Positions 8,714 through 17,276 of a DNA stretch of 64,000 bases are shown piece by piece. The notes beneath the pieces were generated by a model. That model worked only from the letters and a program-made list of their open reading frames with translations, ran no database searches and was not told the DNA's origin. The stretch covers positions 1 through 64,000 of the forward strand of contig JANQRS010000029.1 of assembly GCA_028284445.1 (NCBI GenBank), read 5' to 3'. Numbering within the stretch: position 1 is the first letter of the stretch; each line of letters begins with the position of its first letter. A program made the translations under genes and the position numbers. The DNA comes from Calditrichia bacterium. GTDB taxonomy: Bacteria > Calditrichota > Calditrichia > RBG-13-44-9 > J075.

Positions 8714-8791
8714 AAAACGACTCAGGAATAGCGGCCTGGTCGTGCCCTTGTAAATAAGCCGCCATTGATGCAATTATTTGGATATTGCAGA

Positions 8792-8835
8792 AGTCCCTCC
8801 TCTATCTCCCTCCAGAGGGAGATAGAGGAGGGACT
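8792..8835. repeat. Palindrome 1 of the C-rich hairpin family
   Basis: A perfect 21-bp stem with a 2-base loop (CA at 8813-8814); the left arm runs AGTCCCTCCTC then TATCTCCCTC. It lies between two convergent genes and can serve both as a terminator-like hairpin, but has no T-run. Five relatives with the same plan are at 14847, 39034, 39551, 43772 and 46837. Confidence 0.95.
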
Positions 8836-8865
8836 GTCACTTAAGAATCCCAATGTGAAAAGTTC

Positions 8866-9897
8866 TTAACTATCCGCCTGAAATTTCTGCGGATAACGGC
8901 TCCATTCCAGGAAGGCATCGAAATCACGGATTTCGATAATTTCCTTTATGGCAGATTGCTTGTCGATCGCGTTTTCATAGTAGGATTCAACGATTTTGTA
9001 TCCGATGTAGTAACCCATATCTGCCGGAATAAGCAGATCCGGATTTCCGCCATTATATACCCAATTTTCCAGATAATCACCGTACATCTCTTCCTGGAAT
9101 GCTTCCCATAGCTGTCTTTCCAGCGGATTCCCAAATTCATGCAGATGCCGGTTTGGGAATTCGTTGCAGATCAGGTCGGTCAGGAAATCAGCTGCCCCTT
9201 CAAATATTGCAACATCGAGCAGACGTGTGGGATGAAAATGCTGTCCCTGACGCTGGTAAAAATTCAGCTGTTGAACATGGATGGCCTCGTGGAAAACGAC
9301 CAGCGGCAGATCCGATTTTTTGCGAGTAACGGTGCGCAGCCAGGGGCTGAGTTCAGTGTCGGGCGTTTCACTATTTCTGGTAAACATTTCCGTACCGATA
9401 ATAATCCGGTTATTGACGACTGTTCCGCCACTGGACATAGCGCCGATGGTAAATACCACCTCGCCGAAAACGGCATCCGGATAGTGTGACTCGAGAGCCT
9501 GGAATGAATTGTCGACCGAGCGCTTGACGCCATTTAGGTCAAGACTGTTCTGGCGAATAGAATTGTAATATTTGGGATAACGCTTCATGCTACTCAAAAA
9601 TCGGTTGCTGTTTCGAATTTTCGATGAAAAGAAATCCTGGAGACCAGGGCTGCCCGCTTCGACATAATTTAAGTGGAAGCGCTGCGCCGAATACCGTGGA
9701 TTGTTTCGGTCATAAATCTTCCAGAAAAGATCAATATCCGTGGAGATGAAGATGGTTTCGTCCGGCCGGTCGAAGAGCACCCCGGGAGCGATCGGTTCGG
9801 GCGACAAACCGCTATCGGTTGATGCGTTGGTATCACCCATACCACAGGCTACCAGAAATAGGGTGCTCGCGAGAAGAAAGTGGATAAAATTCTTCAT
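8866..9897 (-). CDS. Lipoprotein with zincin-type HExxH motif
   Basis: 343 aa, start supported by GGAGAT immediately before the ATG. Lipoprotein signal ending LFLVAC. After a Thr/Ser-rich linker comes an alpha-helical domain with the metal-binding HEAIH near residue 201 (sequence LPLVVFHEAIHVQQ) and a downstream glutamate in FEGAADFLTDL, the gluzincin pattern seen in DUF2268-like predicted zinc proteases. It is likely an exported, membrane-anchored metalloprotease or metalloprotease-like protein of unknown substrate. It stands alone, convergent with the ydjM-like gene. Confidence 0.8.
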   Translation of the reverse strand: MKNFIHFLLASTLFLVACGMGDTNASTDSGLSPEPIAPGVLFDRPDETIFISTDIDLFWKIYDRNNPRYSAQRFHLNYVEAGSPGLQDFFSSKIRNSNRFLSSMKRYPKYYNSIRQNSLDLNGVKRSVDNSFQALESHYPDAVFGEVVFTIGAMSSGGTVVNNRIIIGTEMFTRNSETPDTELSPWLRTVTRKKSDLPLVVFHEAIHVQQLNFYQRQGQHFHPTRLLDVAIFEGAADFLTDLICNEFPNRHLHEFGNPLERQLWEAFQEEMYGDYLENWVYNGGNPDLLIPADMGYYIGYKIVESYYENAIDKQSAIKEIIEIRDFDAFLEWSRYPQKFQADS

Positions 9898-10467
9898 ATC
9901 TCCATCCTTGATAAAGGGTTGCTCACAAATGCAATCTATACATTATTGGACGTGAGTTTTGTACATTTCATTACAGAGAAAACAAAAAAAACGTCTTTAC
10001 TCGTTTAAATAGATGATTATTGTATTTGTATTCGCCAAAATGCACTCAGTTTTGAATTTTTTCGACAAAATTACCGCAGCACTGTGCCAAAACAGGTGTT
10101 TTAACTACTATTCTATATATCCTGCAAAAATGTTGCCAGAAGTTACAATTTCTGAACGGGAGTAAAGTTTCAATCGATGCCATTCCCGAATTTTGTTATC
10201 AGGAAGCCGGGATATCGATGAATGGATTTCTGCTAAAAGCATGCGAAATGACAAGTGATAATCACCTCTACTTATTTTTAACCAGCCTAACCTTGGCGCT
10301 CTTCGCCAGAATTTGCAGTTCGGGATTAGTTGACTGAAGTGCAGCAAATGTGATTAATCAAAATAGTTGCCTCACCGATAATATTGCCATACCATAAAAG
10401 TGTGAGTCCCGGTCACAGTTGTGACAGGATTCCACAAAAGGTAGCGATATCCAGGCAAGGATCATCA
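9898..10467. other. AT-rich intergenic region, divergent promoters expected
   Basis: 570 bp between divergent genes. No convincing coding region. At 10401-10424 two short dyads overlap: TGTGA with N7 then TCACA, and GTCACA GT TGTGAC. They could bind a CRP/FNR-like regulator upstream of the next gene, but the spacer is one base off the CRP consensus. Otherwise I see nothing specific. Confidence 0.4.
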
Positions 10468-11445
10468 ATGAGGCTAGGGAAAATGGCTGACCTATCAAGG
10501 CTGGTAAAAAAACGGCGACATCGATGGCTGTTGCAAATGGCAATAACGCTATCCCTTATCTTCACCGGACTGACGACGCTTTTCGCCCGGCAATCCAACC
10601 TATCTGCAAACAATCCGAACAGAGAGCAGCATCCTGCCATCCCTCCGGATGTGGAACTGGTAAAGAGTAATACGACCTCGATTGGTTCAGGAAAACATTA
10701 CTGGATTTGCAATGGCGCTACATTGACACATACTGGTGCGCGCAATGTGTTTTATGTTGAGGAAGGCGGTCAGTTAAAACTGACATTCGGGGGCGGGAAT
10801 CGCATATATCTCAGTCAGCGTGCCACCCTTTCCCTGGGATCAGGCGCAGACAATATGATTCTTAAACATCCGGAGTCGCGGGTAATACGGCGAAAAAATG
10901 TAAAGAGCAATCGGTATGTGCAGATTGATAGCCTGCATTTTGATTATGTAAATGCACCGGCTCATGGATGCCGGGACGGCAAATCCATGAATATGACTCC
11001 GCTGGTCGTAGAAGTGATTACAGAGGATGTTGATAAGGTCGGTTTTAAGTTCATTGGCCAGTTTCGCCGGCAGTTAGGTAGTCATCGATATTTACAGGAG
11101 TACAAGGAGCAGCGAAAGCGCTTTCGCATTATCATTTCAAATTCTGATCCTGATGTCAAAAATACTCCATCAACGAGCTATCAAGGCATCGGATATACCT
11201 TTATCTACAAAGCGTCGGATTCCGATCGTGGTACATATCTCGATTCAGGTATCCTGGAAATTCGCGATGGTAACCTTGGTGATGCTGCAAGGCGTTTGCT
11301 GGAGCGTTTTCGAAAGGCAGTGGCCCGCTTCCCGCACAAACTGGACTTCCAATCTCTTGACAGTGCGCAATCGCTACCGCCTGCGCAGATAGCCCCAAAT
11401 GCCGGTGAGCAAGACTACACTGAAGAAAGTCGACAGGCCCCATAG
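10468..11445 (+). CDS. Secreted or membrane-anchored protein with short beta-solenoid-like segment
   Basis: 325 aa, family not recognised. The start at 10468 is chosen because AAGGA lies 7 bases before it and a membrane anchor or signal (WLLQMAITLSLIFTGLTTLF) follows a basic N-terminus. Residues about 75-140 show repeated short strands with Gly/Asn turns (HYWICNGATLTHTG, VFYVEEGGQLKLTFGG, IYLSQRATLSLGSG), like the small beta-helix tails of some Bacteroidota adhesins; the remainder is mixed alpha/beta. The 3' end overlaps the convergent OPT transporter gene by 72 bp, so the last 24 codons are read on both strands. Confidence 0.65.
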   Translation: MRLGKMADLSRLVKKRRHRWLLQMAITLSLIFTGLTTLFARQSNLSANNPNREQHPAIPPDVELVKSNTTSIGSGKHYWICNGATLTHTGARNVFYVEEGGQLKLTFGGGNRIYLSQRATLSLGSGADNMILKHPESRVIRRKNVKSNRYVQIDSLHFDYVNAPAHGCRDGKSMNMTPLVVEVITEDVDKVGFKFIGQFRRQLGSHRYLQEYKEQRKRFRIIISNSDPDVKNTPSTSYQGIGYTFIYKASDSDRGTYLDSGILEIRDGNLGDAARRLLERFRKAVARFPHKLDFQSLDSAQSLPPAQIAPNAGEQDYTEESRQAP

Positions 11446-13107
11446 CGATGCCGTTGCAGCATATCCGGCTGAAACAAGCGCCCCATTGCTGAAGCCGGCA
11501 ATTCCCTCCCCGCCCATCAAACCTGCCGCTACCAAGAGCCCCGTCAAATAATGGGCTGGATAATTTTTGTCAACGTATACCCGAAGAATAGCGCCAACCA
11601 TAATCGGCAATGCGAATGCCATGCCCAGGAAAAGGCCGATGCCCATTGGCATGATCATCAGCTTGTCGCGCCATGCTTCCGGTAAGCGGCCATTGACAAT
11701 TTCTCCGAAAAAGGCCAGAAGAAATCCGGCAAGAAATACATTGGGATACGCAAATCCGAAGATGCTGCCGGCAACCAATTTTGCCTGCGGTGCAGGCATG
11801 GCATCGGTAAATAGCTGATCAGCAAAACCACTGCGGATGGCCTCCAGTACCAGTGGCGCAGCAAGTCCGGCAAATACCACAGAAATGAGGTCGATACGAA
11901 TGATGTCTTTAAATGGGGTGCCCACCAAAACAGCTGACTTGAAATCATGCCCGGCATCGCCGGCAACCGCGCAGGCCACACTCACAAATGTGACGATCAT
12001 GAATAGCGCATACATGTTCAGGTCGAGTGACAGTACGCCAGCTACGAAGGCCAAGATCAATCCGGTAAAGATGCCAAATTGTTCCAGTGGATTGATGTTG
12101 GTTTCGCCGGTCATTCTCGCAGCAACCGCAACGAGAATCAGCACGCTGAATATCGTGCAGATCGCCGCCCAAATTGGGACGTTCACGAGGATTAAGGCGA
12201 TTAGTGATAGCACAATCGATATCGGCAACACTTTCATAAAGCCATCACGCGTAGCAATAAGCGGCTTGAAGATTTGTCCAAAGCGGGGAGCAATATAATT
12301 GATAAAGAAACCGATACCGGAACCCAGCACAATGCCCATGCCGAGATTTTGCACCCATTCGGTGGCGGCGCCGACCTCAAAGGCAGCTTGATGGATCAGG
12401 AGGGGGACGATGACGATCCATCCGATAATTGCTCCGGCCATCCAGGAGAAGCTGGCGCGTGGTCCAAGGATGTAGCCGCTGCCAATGGCCATCGGTAGCG
12501 GAAAAATGGTAACGAAGATGCCGGCAGCAGCAAGAAAGGACAGTGGAAATCCGGCCGAAAAAAATGCGTCCCGATAAATAGCGAAAAGTGCTGCCAGAGC
12601 ACCAACCACTACAATCGCCCAAAGTTGCTTGCCGCCAGCCTTTCCCAGTTTAAGTAATTCTGCACCGGCAGTGCCGGCCGGGTAGGGGAGCGCTTCCTGA
12701 TCGACGAAAATTCGCTTCAGGGGCATCGATAAGAGAATGCCTAGCAAACCAGCTACAACGGTTAGCAATGCCAGTAACCAGGGGTTGGGCCAGTCAATTT
12801 CGATGCTGCGAGCCTGGTTAAGGTAGATGATACCAGGAATCGTAAAGGCAATGCCGGCTGAAATTAATCCGCCGATGCTGGCGCCGGCCTGGGCAATATT
12901 CACTTCATTGATGTCGACAGCCTTGCCGCGACTGAAAATTTTGATCAAGCCGCCGGAAACGATGACGGCAAAAATAATTGGCCAGGGAAGCGCGCCCAGC
13001 TTTAAGGCAATATAGGTTGAACTAGCCAGGAGAAAGAGCGATAAGGATACAGAAATGATTACCGCTCGAATGGTTAAGCTGGAAGTAGGAGAGTCTGGTT
13101 GATTCAA
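11374..13107 (-). CDS. OPT superfamily oligopeptide/metal-chelate transporter
   Basis: 577 aa, about 14 membrane helices with many Gly/Pro/Ala. Typical OPT/YSL features are the N-terminal LGALPWPIIFAVIVSGG, the PYPAGTAGAELLKLG region (family motif with conserved Pro-Gly), the IGSGYILGPRASFSWM stretch and the C-terminal GLLVAAGLMGGEGIAGF. It should import peptides or metal chelates across the inner membrane. The start is a TTG 14 bp after the stop of the kinase-like lipoprotein gene with no visible Shine-Dalgarno sequence, so translational coupling is likely. The 3' end overlaps the opposite gene by 72 bp. Confidence 0.92.
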   Translation of the reverse strand: MNQPDSPTSSLTIRAVIISVSLSLFLLASSTYIALKLGALPWPIIFAVIVSGGLIKIFSRGKAVDINEVNIAQAGASIGGLISAGIAFTIPGIIYLNQARSIEIDWPNPWLLALLTVVAGLLGILLSMPLKRIFVDQEALPYPAGTAGAELLKLGKAGGKQLWAIVVVGALAALFAIYRDAFFSAGFPLSFLAAAGIFVTIFPLPMAIGSGYILGPRASFSWMAGAIIGWIVIVPLLIHQAAFEVGAATEWVQNLGMGIVLGSGIGFFINYIAPRFGQIFKPLIATRDGFMKVLPISIVLSLIALILVNVPIWAAICTIFSVLILVAVAARMTGETNINPLEQFGIFTGLILAFVAGVLSLDLNMYALFMIVTFVSVACAVAGDAGHDFKSAVLVGTPFKDIIRIDLISVVFAGLAAPLVLEAIRSGFADQLFTDAMPAPQAKLVAGSIFGFAYPNVFLAGFLLAFFGEIVNGRLPEAWRDKLMIMPMGIGLFLGMAFALPIMVGAILRVYVDKNYPAHYLTGLLVAAGLMGGEGIAGFSNGALVSAGYAATASLWGLSTFFSVVLLTGIWGYLRRR

Positions 13108-13121
13108 TTGCTGAACCGTTT

Positions 13122-14816
13122 TTATCGTTTGATACCGGCAATTGTTACGCCGCCGTCCGATTTGTTCAGATACACTTTCACTGCCTTTTGCCAGGCAGCG
13201 CTACTGTTGCGGCGAAGCTGAAGACGGACCTCAATTTGTTGGACGTCGTTATGTGCCTCAACACTATCCCAAATGGTTGCATCAATATCGAGGGGCGGTT
13301 TGCTGCCGAATTCAGTTGGCGGCTGTATTTGGCGGCCATTGCTGAATATGTTGACGCGATATTGTGTTTCGCGATTGTTCGCAAATCCACTGCGGATGGC
13401 GAGGTCGGTAAAGTGTAGTTGATAGCTGGGGATATTCGTTTTTTCAATGCGGAAATAGTCGAGCGACGTTACTTTTTCAAAATAATGACGTCCGATGATA
13501 TCTCGTCGCTCTTTCAGCGTTTTTAAAAGATAGGCACTGGCTTGCGGGTCGCTGTACTGGCCAGCCTCGACAGCCGCGGCAAGTTGTCCATCTGTGAAGG
13601 CGGTGATCAGTTTGGTTGCCCAGTATGCATCACGATCGGTGAGTTCTTCAAAGGCCGGGTTGGGCATTTGTGGCTTGAACTTGTGGGGACGGAAGGTGCT
13701 CGATTCATAACGGCCAATTGAAGGAAAAACGACGGTAGTATCGAGCGTTTCCCAGCCGCGCACATTAAATCCACCGCTGACCAGGTTGCCTATCATCAAT
13801 CCAGGGTCGATATCATTTTCATGACCGCGCCAAATCCGCTTTGGTCCCCAACTGGCGCTGCCGAGGGTAGCGCCGAAGTCTATCATATAATGCCGGACAT
13901 AGCTCCGCCCGTCTTCCTCCACAAACATATCCAGCGAGTTCCCGTCTTTGGTATCGAAGTGACTGAGCCAGGCTGCGATAATTCGCAAGCCGCGCAATTC
14001 CCGCCGATGCTGATGTGGTATGATGTCGTTGGGGTCATCATCTCGTGTGCCCTTATAGCGAAAGGGGCCAAGCGGTGTGCCGGAGATGAATTTGCTGGCC
14101 AGGGCGCGTATCTTTCCGTTCGGCTGGCGCTCGACACGTTTCAAGATATCGTCGATGTCTTCCTGAACCATCAGCCGCTTGGTGCCTTTGGCATCCGTAA
14201 ACTTGACTTTCTCGCCGAGTTGAAGAATGGCGGGATCAAAATGCGTGATATAGTTTTCGGGCGTGTTAAACCCCATGGCATAGAAAAGCTTGGTGGAGAC
14301 GACTTCCGCGCCGGAGGCCAGCTCTTGATAGCCGCGTGGATCAAATTTTATCAGGTATAGATCACCGTCCGCATCCTTAATGCCGAAGCCCGGCGTGACG
14401 CCCTGGTTTTTGGCAAAGATAATTGTCCAGGTGCCGTCCGTATTCGGACCATCGCCAAGGTCCGGTCCGCGACCAACAGCATCAGCCGTCATTGGATAGA
14501 GATGATTGCGATTATTGAACCAGCTGGAATTGTCCACCTCATCAAAGGCATTGAGGTTCATTGCCTCCTTACGCTGCCCGAATAAAATTCGCAGGCCCCG
14601 TGAGAAGTCAAACATCTGCTCCATCTGGTGATCAACATGCCACTCATAAAATTCGGCATAAGGGTGAAGCTCATATTCTGCTGGTTCGCTAATGGAGCGA
14701 TCATCTGCCGGAAGCGGCGGCGGTGCAACAAAATGTTTGCTGCCGCAGGCCGTGAACAGGCATAGCAAAACGCCGATTGAGGCTAATCGAGTGCTATGGT
14801 TGATGACTGAAAGCAT
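13122..14816 (-). CDS. Lipoprotein with PI3/4-kinase-like catalytic motifs
   Basis: 564 aa. The lipoprotein signal peptide ends FTACGS. No named family recognised, but the middle resembles atypical kinases of the PI3/4-kinase/HipA/FAM20 type: GFGIKDADGDLYLIKFD (a Gly-rich turn then strand with a candidate ATP lysine, near residues 137-155), a following helix with ELASGAEVVST, an MVQEDID hinge-like strand, then AAWLSHFDTKDGNSLD (compare DRHxxN catalytic loop) and HYMIDFGATLG (compare HIDFGxxLG metal motif). The C-terminal 110 residues look like a separate beta-domain. The kinase idea is inference from motif order. It lies between an Omp85-type barrel gene (78 bp upstream, with a palindrome between) and the OPT transporter. 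Confidence 0.7.
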   Translation of the reverse strand: MLSVINHSTRLASIGVLLCLFTACGSKHFVAPPPLPADDRSISEPAEYELHPYAEFYEWHVDHQMEQMFDFSRGLRILFGQRKEAMNLNAFDEVDNSSWFNNRNHLYPMTADAVGRGPDLGDGPNTDGTWTIIFAKNQGVTPGFGIKDADGDLYLIKFDPRGYQELASGAEVVSTKLFYAMGFNTPENYITHFDPAILQLGEKVKFTDAKGTKRLMVQEDIDDILKRVERQPNGKIRALASKFISGTPLGPFRYKGTRDDDPNDIIPHQHRRELRGLRIIAAWLSHFDTKDGNSLDMFVEEDGRSYVRHYMIDFGATLGSASWGPKRIWRGHENDIDPGLMIGNLVSGGFNVRGWETLDTTVVFPSIGRYESSTFRPHKFKPQMPNPAFEELTDRDAYWATKLITAFTDGQLAAAVEAGQYSDPQASAYLLKTLKERRDIIGRHYFEKVTSLDYFRIEKTNIPSYQLHFTDLAIRSGFANNRETQYRVNIFSNGRQIQPPTEFGSKPPLDIDATIWDSVEAHNDVQQIEVRLQLRRNSSAAWQKAVKVYLNKSDGGVTIAGIKR

Positions 14817-14846
14817 TGTATCGAAATTCCATATTTTATTCGAAAT

Positions 14847-14888
14847 ATCCCGCCTGTCTGTCCCCCCGGGGGGACAGACAGGCGGGAT
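14847..14888. repeat. Palindrome 2 of the C-rich hairpin family
   Basis: A perfect 42-bp palindrome, 21 + 21 with no spacer: ATCCCGCCTGTCTG then seven bases to the centre CCCC/GGGG at 14867/14868. Between two leftward genes (Omp85-type barrel and kinase-like lipoprotein). No T-run follows. Confidence 0.95.
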
Positions 14889-14894
14889 GTCGAT

Positions 14895-16211
14895 CTAATC
14901 ATTAATACTTAAGTGCACTCTTGTCAATTCTGAGCTGCGCGCAATCTGGATATTGGCGATTAATAAACGTTTTGAATAAATACGAAAGCCGACCCCGAAG
15001 ACCGGTTCCATATCCCGGATTGCGACGTTCGAAATGTCATCTGCGACTTGTCCAAAATCGAAAAACAGGCTGGCATCAATACCATTGCCCTGACGAATCA
15101 TCAGCGGATATCGCCATTCCAGCGATCCGAACAGGCGATCTTTATCGAGGAAGCGCCCGCGGGATAAACCGCGAATAGTGGCGGTACGGCCGAGCTCGCT
15201 CAAATAATAAAAGGGGACCTGTTTCCCGGATTCAGTTTCTGTTATCATTGCAGAAAGCCTTAATACCAGCACCCGTTGCCTGAAGATGTTGATGAACTGG
15301 CTGATATCAGCGGACATGCGTGTAAAGCCATATTGTGGATCATCGCTATTTTGAATATAGGTGGCAGCGTTTAACTCAAGCATCGTACCACCGAATGGAT
15401 TGCCCGGGGCATTGCGGCCATCATAGGCCAAACTGATGATGCCGCGCCAAAAATTGAGCTGGTTTTCCAGCCCCGGCAATTCCGCCAGGGTATATATGTC
15501 GCCAATTGTCGGGCGCTCATCACTTGCACCCGGAAGCACATTGTTGATTTCATAGCCAAAGTTGATGCCTGCAATCAAGCGTTTAGAGACGTGGGCATCC
15601 AGGGAGGCTTCGAAGCTGCTGTTCTCGTGTGCAAAGCTGGTTTCATCCCTCTCCCGGGATGACGGACCAATGCCATAGAAGCGTTCGTCAGCGTAATTTT
15701 GATAGCGAGCCCGGGCGCCAAAGCGCAGCAATTCTCCCATTCGAACATTTTTCAATCGCAGGAAGTAACGCTGACGTTTTGGGGTAGCTATTCCGTTGGA
15801 GAAACCAAGTTGGAATTGGGCGCCCTCGGTAATCACATCATTGCGATAGAGTTTGAGACCGATTCCGGCGCGAGAAGAATAGGTCGGCAATGCGCCCCAG
15901 GTAACATCGCGGAATTGCAGCAGGGCTGCCAGGCGGTCGAACCATTTGCGATTGGCGGCCGCGTTGACGCCGCGTTTTGTGCCCTGGAAGAATAATTTGA
16001 AGGGGGTATAAACGACCAGCCCCGGGAAGGAAACGATATTTTCCCAGGCGCTGCGGCTGGAGCGCTTTTCCGGCCACGGCGTATCGTCGCTAACCGTGCT
16101 GTCTTGCTGGACAGGCTTGTCGGTCAATTCTCCGGCGCTCAAAGAACCACCGCTGATAATCAGCATAAGCAGACAGCCAGTCAAAATTTTAAGGTATGTA
16201 GTTGTCATCAT
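14895..16211 (-). CDS. BamA/TamA (Omp85) family outer-membrane barrel without POTRA repeats
   Basis: 438 aa with a signal peptide (ending SGGSLSAGE). Beta-strand rich from about residue 105 to the end; the surface-antigen signature of the Omp85 family is present as RGLSRGRFLDKDRLFGSLEW near residue 350 (the RGF/RGY loop motif) and the FFDFGQVAD strand. The N-terminal part is only about 90 residues, too short for the usual chain of POTRA domains, so it is more like a short TamA/patatin-type barrel protein than BamA. It is the first gene of a leftward group with the kinase-like lipoprotein and the OPT transporter. Confidence 0.85.
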   Translation of the reverse strand: MMTTTYLKILTGCLLMLIISGGSLSAGELTDKPVQQDSTVSDDTPWPEKRSSRSAWENIVSFPGLVVYTPFKLFFQGTKRGVNAAANRKWFDRLAALLQFRDVTWGALPTYSSRAGIGLKLYRNDVITEGAQFQLGFSNGIATPKRQRYFLRLKNVRMGELLRFGARARYQNYADERFYGIGPSSRERDETSFAHENSSFEASLDAHVSKRLIAGINFGYEINNVLPGASDERPTIGDIYTLAELPGLENQLNFWRGIISLAYDGRNAPGNPFGGTMLELNAATYIQNSDDPQYGFTRMSADISQFINIFRQRVLVLRLSAMITETESGKQVPFYYLSELGRTATIRGLSRGRFLDKDRLFGSLEWRYPLMIRQGNGIDASLFFDFGQVADDISNVAIRDMEPVFGVGFRIYSKRLLIANIQIARSSELTRVHLSIND

Positions 16212-16282
16212 TGGAAGTGAATATAATATGTTTCTGCAAAAGGGGGAAGAAAAATTGGGCAGGAGTGGGAAAGAGTGAAAGT

Positions 16283-16312
16283 CGGGATGTTCTTAACAAA
16301 AAGAACATCCCG
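16283..16312. terminator. Hairpin after the DUF4249 gene
   Basis: A 12-bp perfect stem (CGGGATGTTCTT) with the 6-base loop AACAAA, located between the end of the DUF4249 gene and the start of the barrel gene. No strong U-tract. Probable transcription end for the leftward TonB/DUF4249 unit. Confidence 0.6.
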
Positions 16313-16338
16313 CTCTGGGGGATTGGGGGGAATTCGTT

Positions 16339-17232
16339 TTATTGGGTGACGCGAACAAAAACAGTGTCGGTTACCGCAGATCCAAAAATACCGATGCCGT
16401 CTCCCTCGATATTGAAAACCGGCGCATGGAGATTGCCATCGTCTTCGAAAACATCATCATAAGTGCGCAGGAAATCCGCATAGTTCTTGTCCGCTGCGAA
16501 GAGGACAATTTGATAGTCGCTGTAGAACCAGAAGTCAAACCAGAAAAGCTGGAAAGTGGATTGACCGGCTGTGGCCGGGGTATCCTGAATCCATTCCGAA
16601 TCGAAGCGCCAGTTCGCAAGGTCGTCCAAAACGTCTTCCGCATCCACCTCTTCAAAGGGATTATCATAGATGAAATTTGAGGTATCTGCTTCGAGGGCAG
16701 TCACCGCGGCGATGTAGTCGGTCGTGCCCGGAGAGCGCTCAAAGTCAATGAGGAAATCGATGATGTTTTCGGCTACATCCTTTTGGCGATATCGAAGGAT
16801 CTCATGGTTGATGCCGAGGATATCCAGTCCTGTTTGCGGTACCGTCGTTGTTGCATGGGCAGATATTTCTTTGCCTTCGATGGTTGCCTGGACATCCAGC
16901 CGGTAGCTGTAGGTCGCTTGTATAGTCAGATCATTCCCGCTGTAGTGAAAGGAAAGATCAAGCGGGTTGAAGCTTAATGGAAAGGAATTGCCGCTTTCAA
17001 TGTCCGTAAGGCTTACCTGAGCTTCCGGGAGCAGCGGGTTTAAGCTGGTCAGGTCCGCATCCACCGGGAAATTGCGGGTAATGTAAATGTCGCTGACCGG
17101 CTGTCCGGGATACAGGAATCCTTCCACCGCAATTTTCGGTTCATAGAGGCTCGGTTCTATTTTAACGACGCCTTCACCACAGGCGCAAAGCAGCACTGCA
17201 GCGATAACGGGTAGAATGGTTTTGGTTTTCAT
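16339..17232 (-). CDS. DUF4249 lipoprotein, TonB-receptor partner
   Basis: 297 aa. The start at 17232 is supported by GGAG a few bases upstream and gives a lipoprotein signal ending LLCAC. The family pattern is present: an early VVKIEPSLYEPKIAVEGFLYPGQP segment, ITRNFP, an Ig-like region with YSYRLDVQA and a long C-terminal beta region ending VFVRVTQ. DUF4249 proteins are usually encoded right after a TonB-dependent receptor in Bacteroidota-type genomes, as here; the function is unknown but a surface accessory role is inferred. A paralogous pair lies at 49244-52802. Confidence 0.88.
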   Translation of the reverse strand: MKTKTILPVIAAVLLCACGEGVVKIEPSLYEPKIAVEGFLYPGQPVSDIYITRNFPVDADLTSLNPLLPEAQVSLTDIESGNSFPLSFNPLDLSFHYSGNDLTIQATYSYRLDVQATIEGKEISAHATTTVPQTGLDILGINHEILRYRQKDVAENIIDFLIDFERSPGTTDYIAAVTALEADTSNFIYDNPFEEVDAEDVLDDLANWRFDSEWIQDTPATAGQSTFQLFWFDFWFYSDYQIVLFAADKNYADFLRTYDDVFEDDGNLHAPVFNIEGDGIGIFGSAVTDTVFVRVTQ

Positions 17233-17276
17233 TTTAGTCTCCAATTGTTGCAAATTTTAGTAAAGGGATGCCATCC

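Noticed and set aside
10108..10347. 79-aa leftward frame in the intergenic gap
   Set aside because: Atypical composition, no ribosome site and no family likeness; left as non-coding.
10401..10424. CRP site upstream of 10468
   Set aside because: The TGTGA and TCACA halves are separated by 7 rather than 6 bases; kept only as a weak note.
13821..14360. 179-aa rightward frame inside the kinase-like gene
   Set aside because: Lies fully within a longer gene with a signal peptide and conserved motifs on the other strand; a shadow frame.
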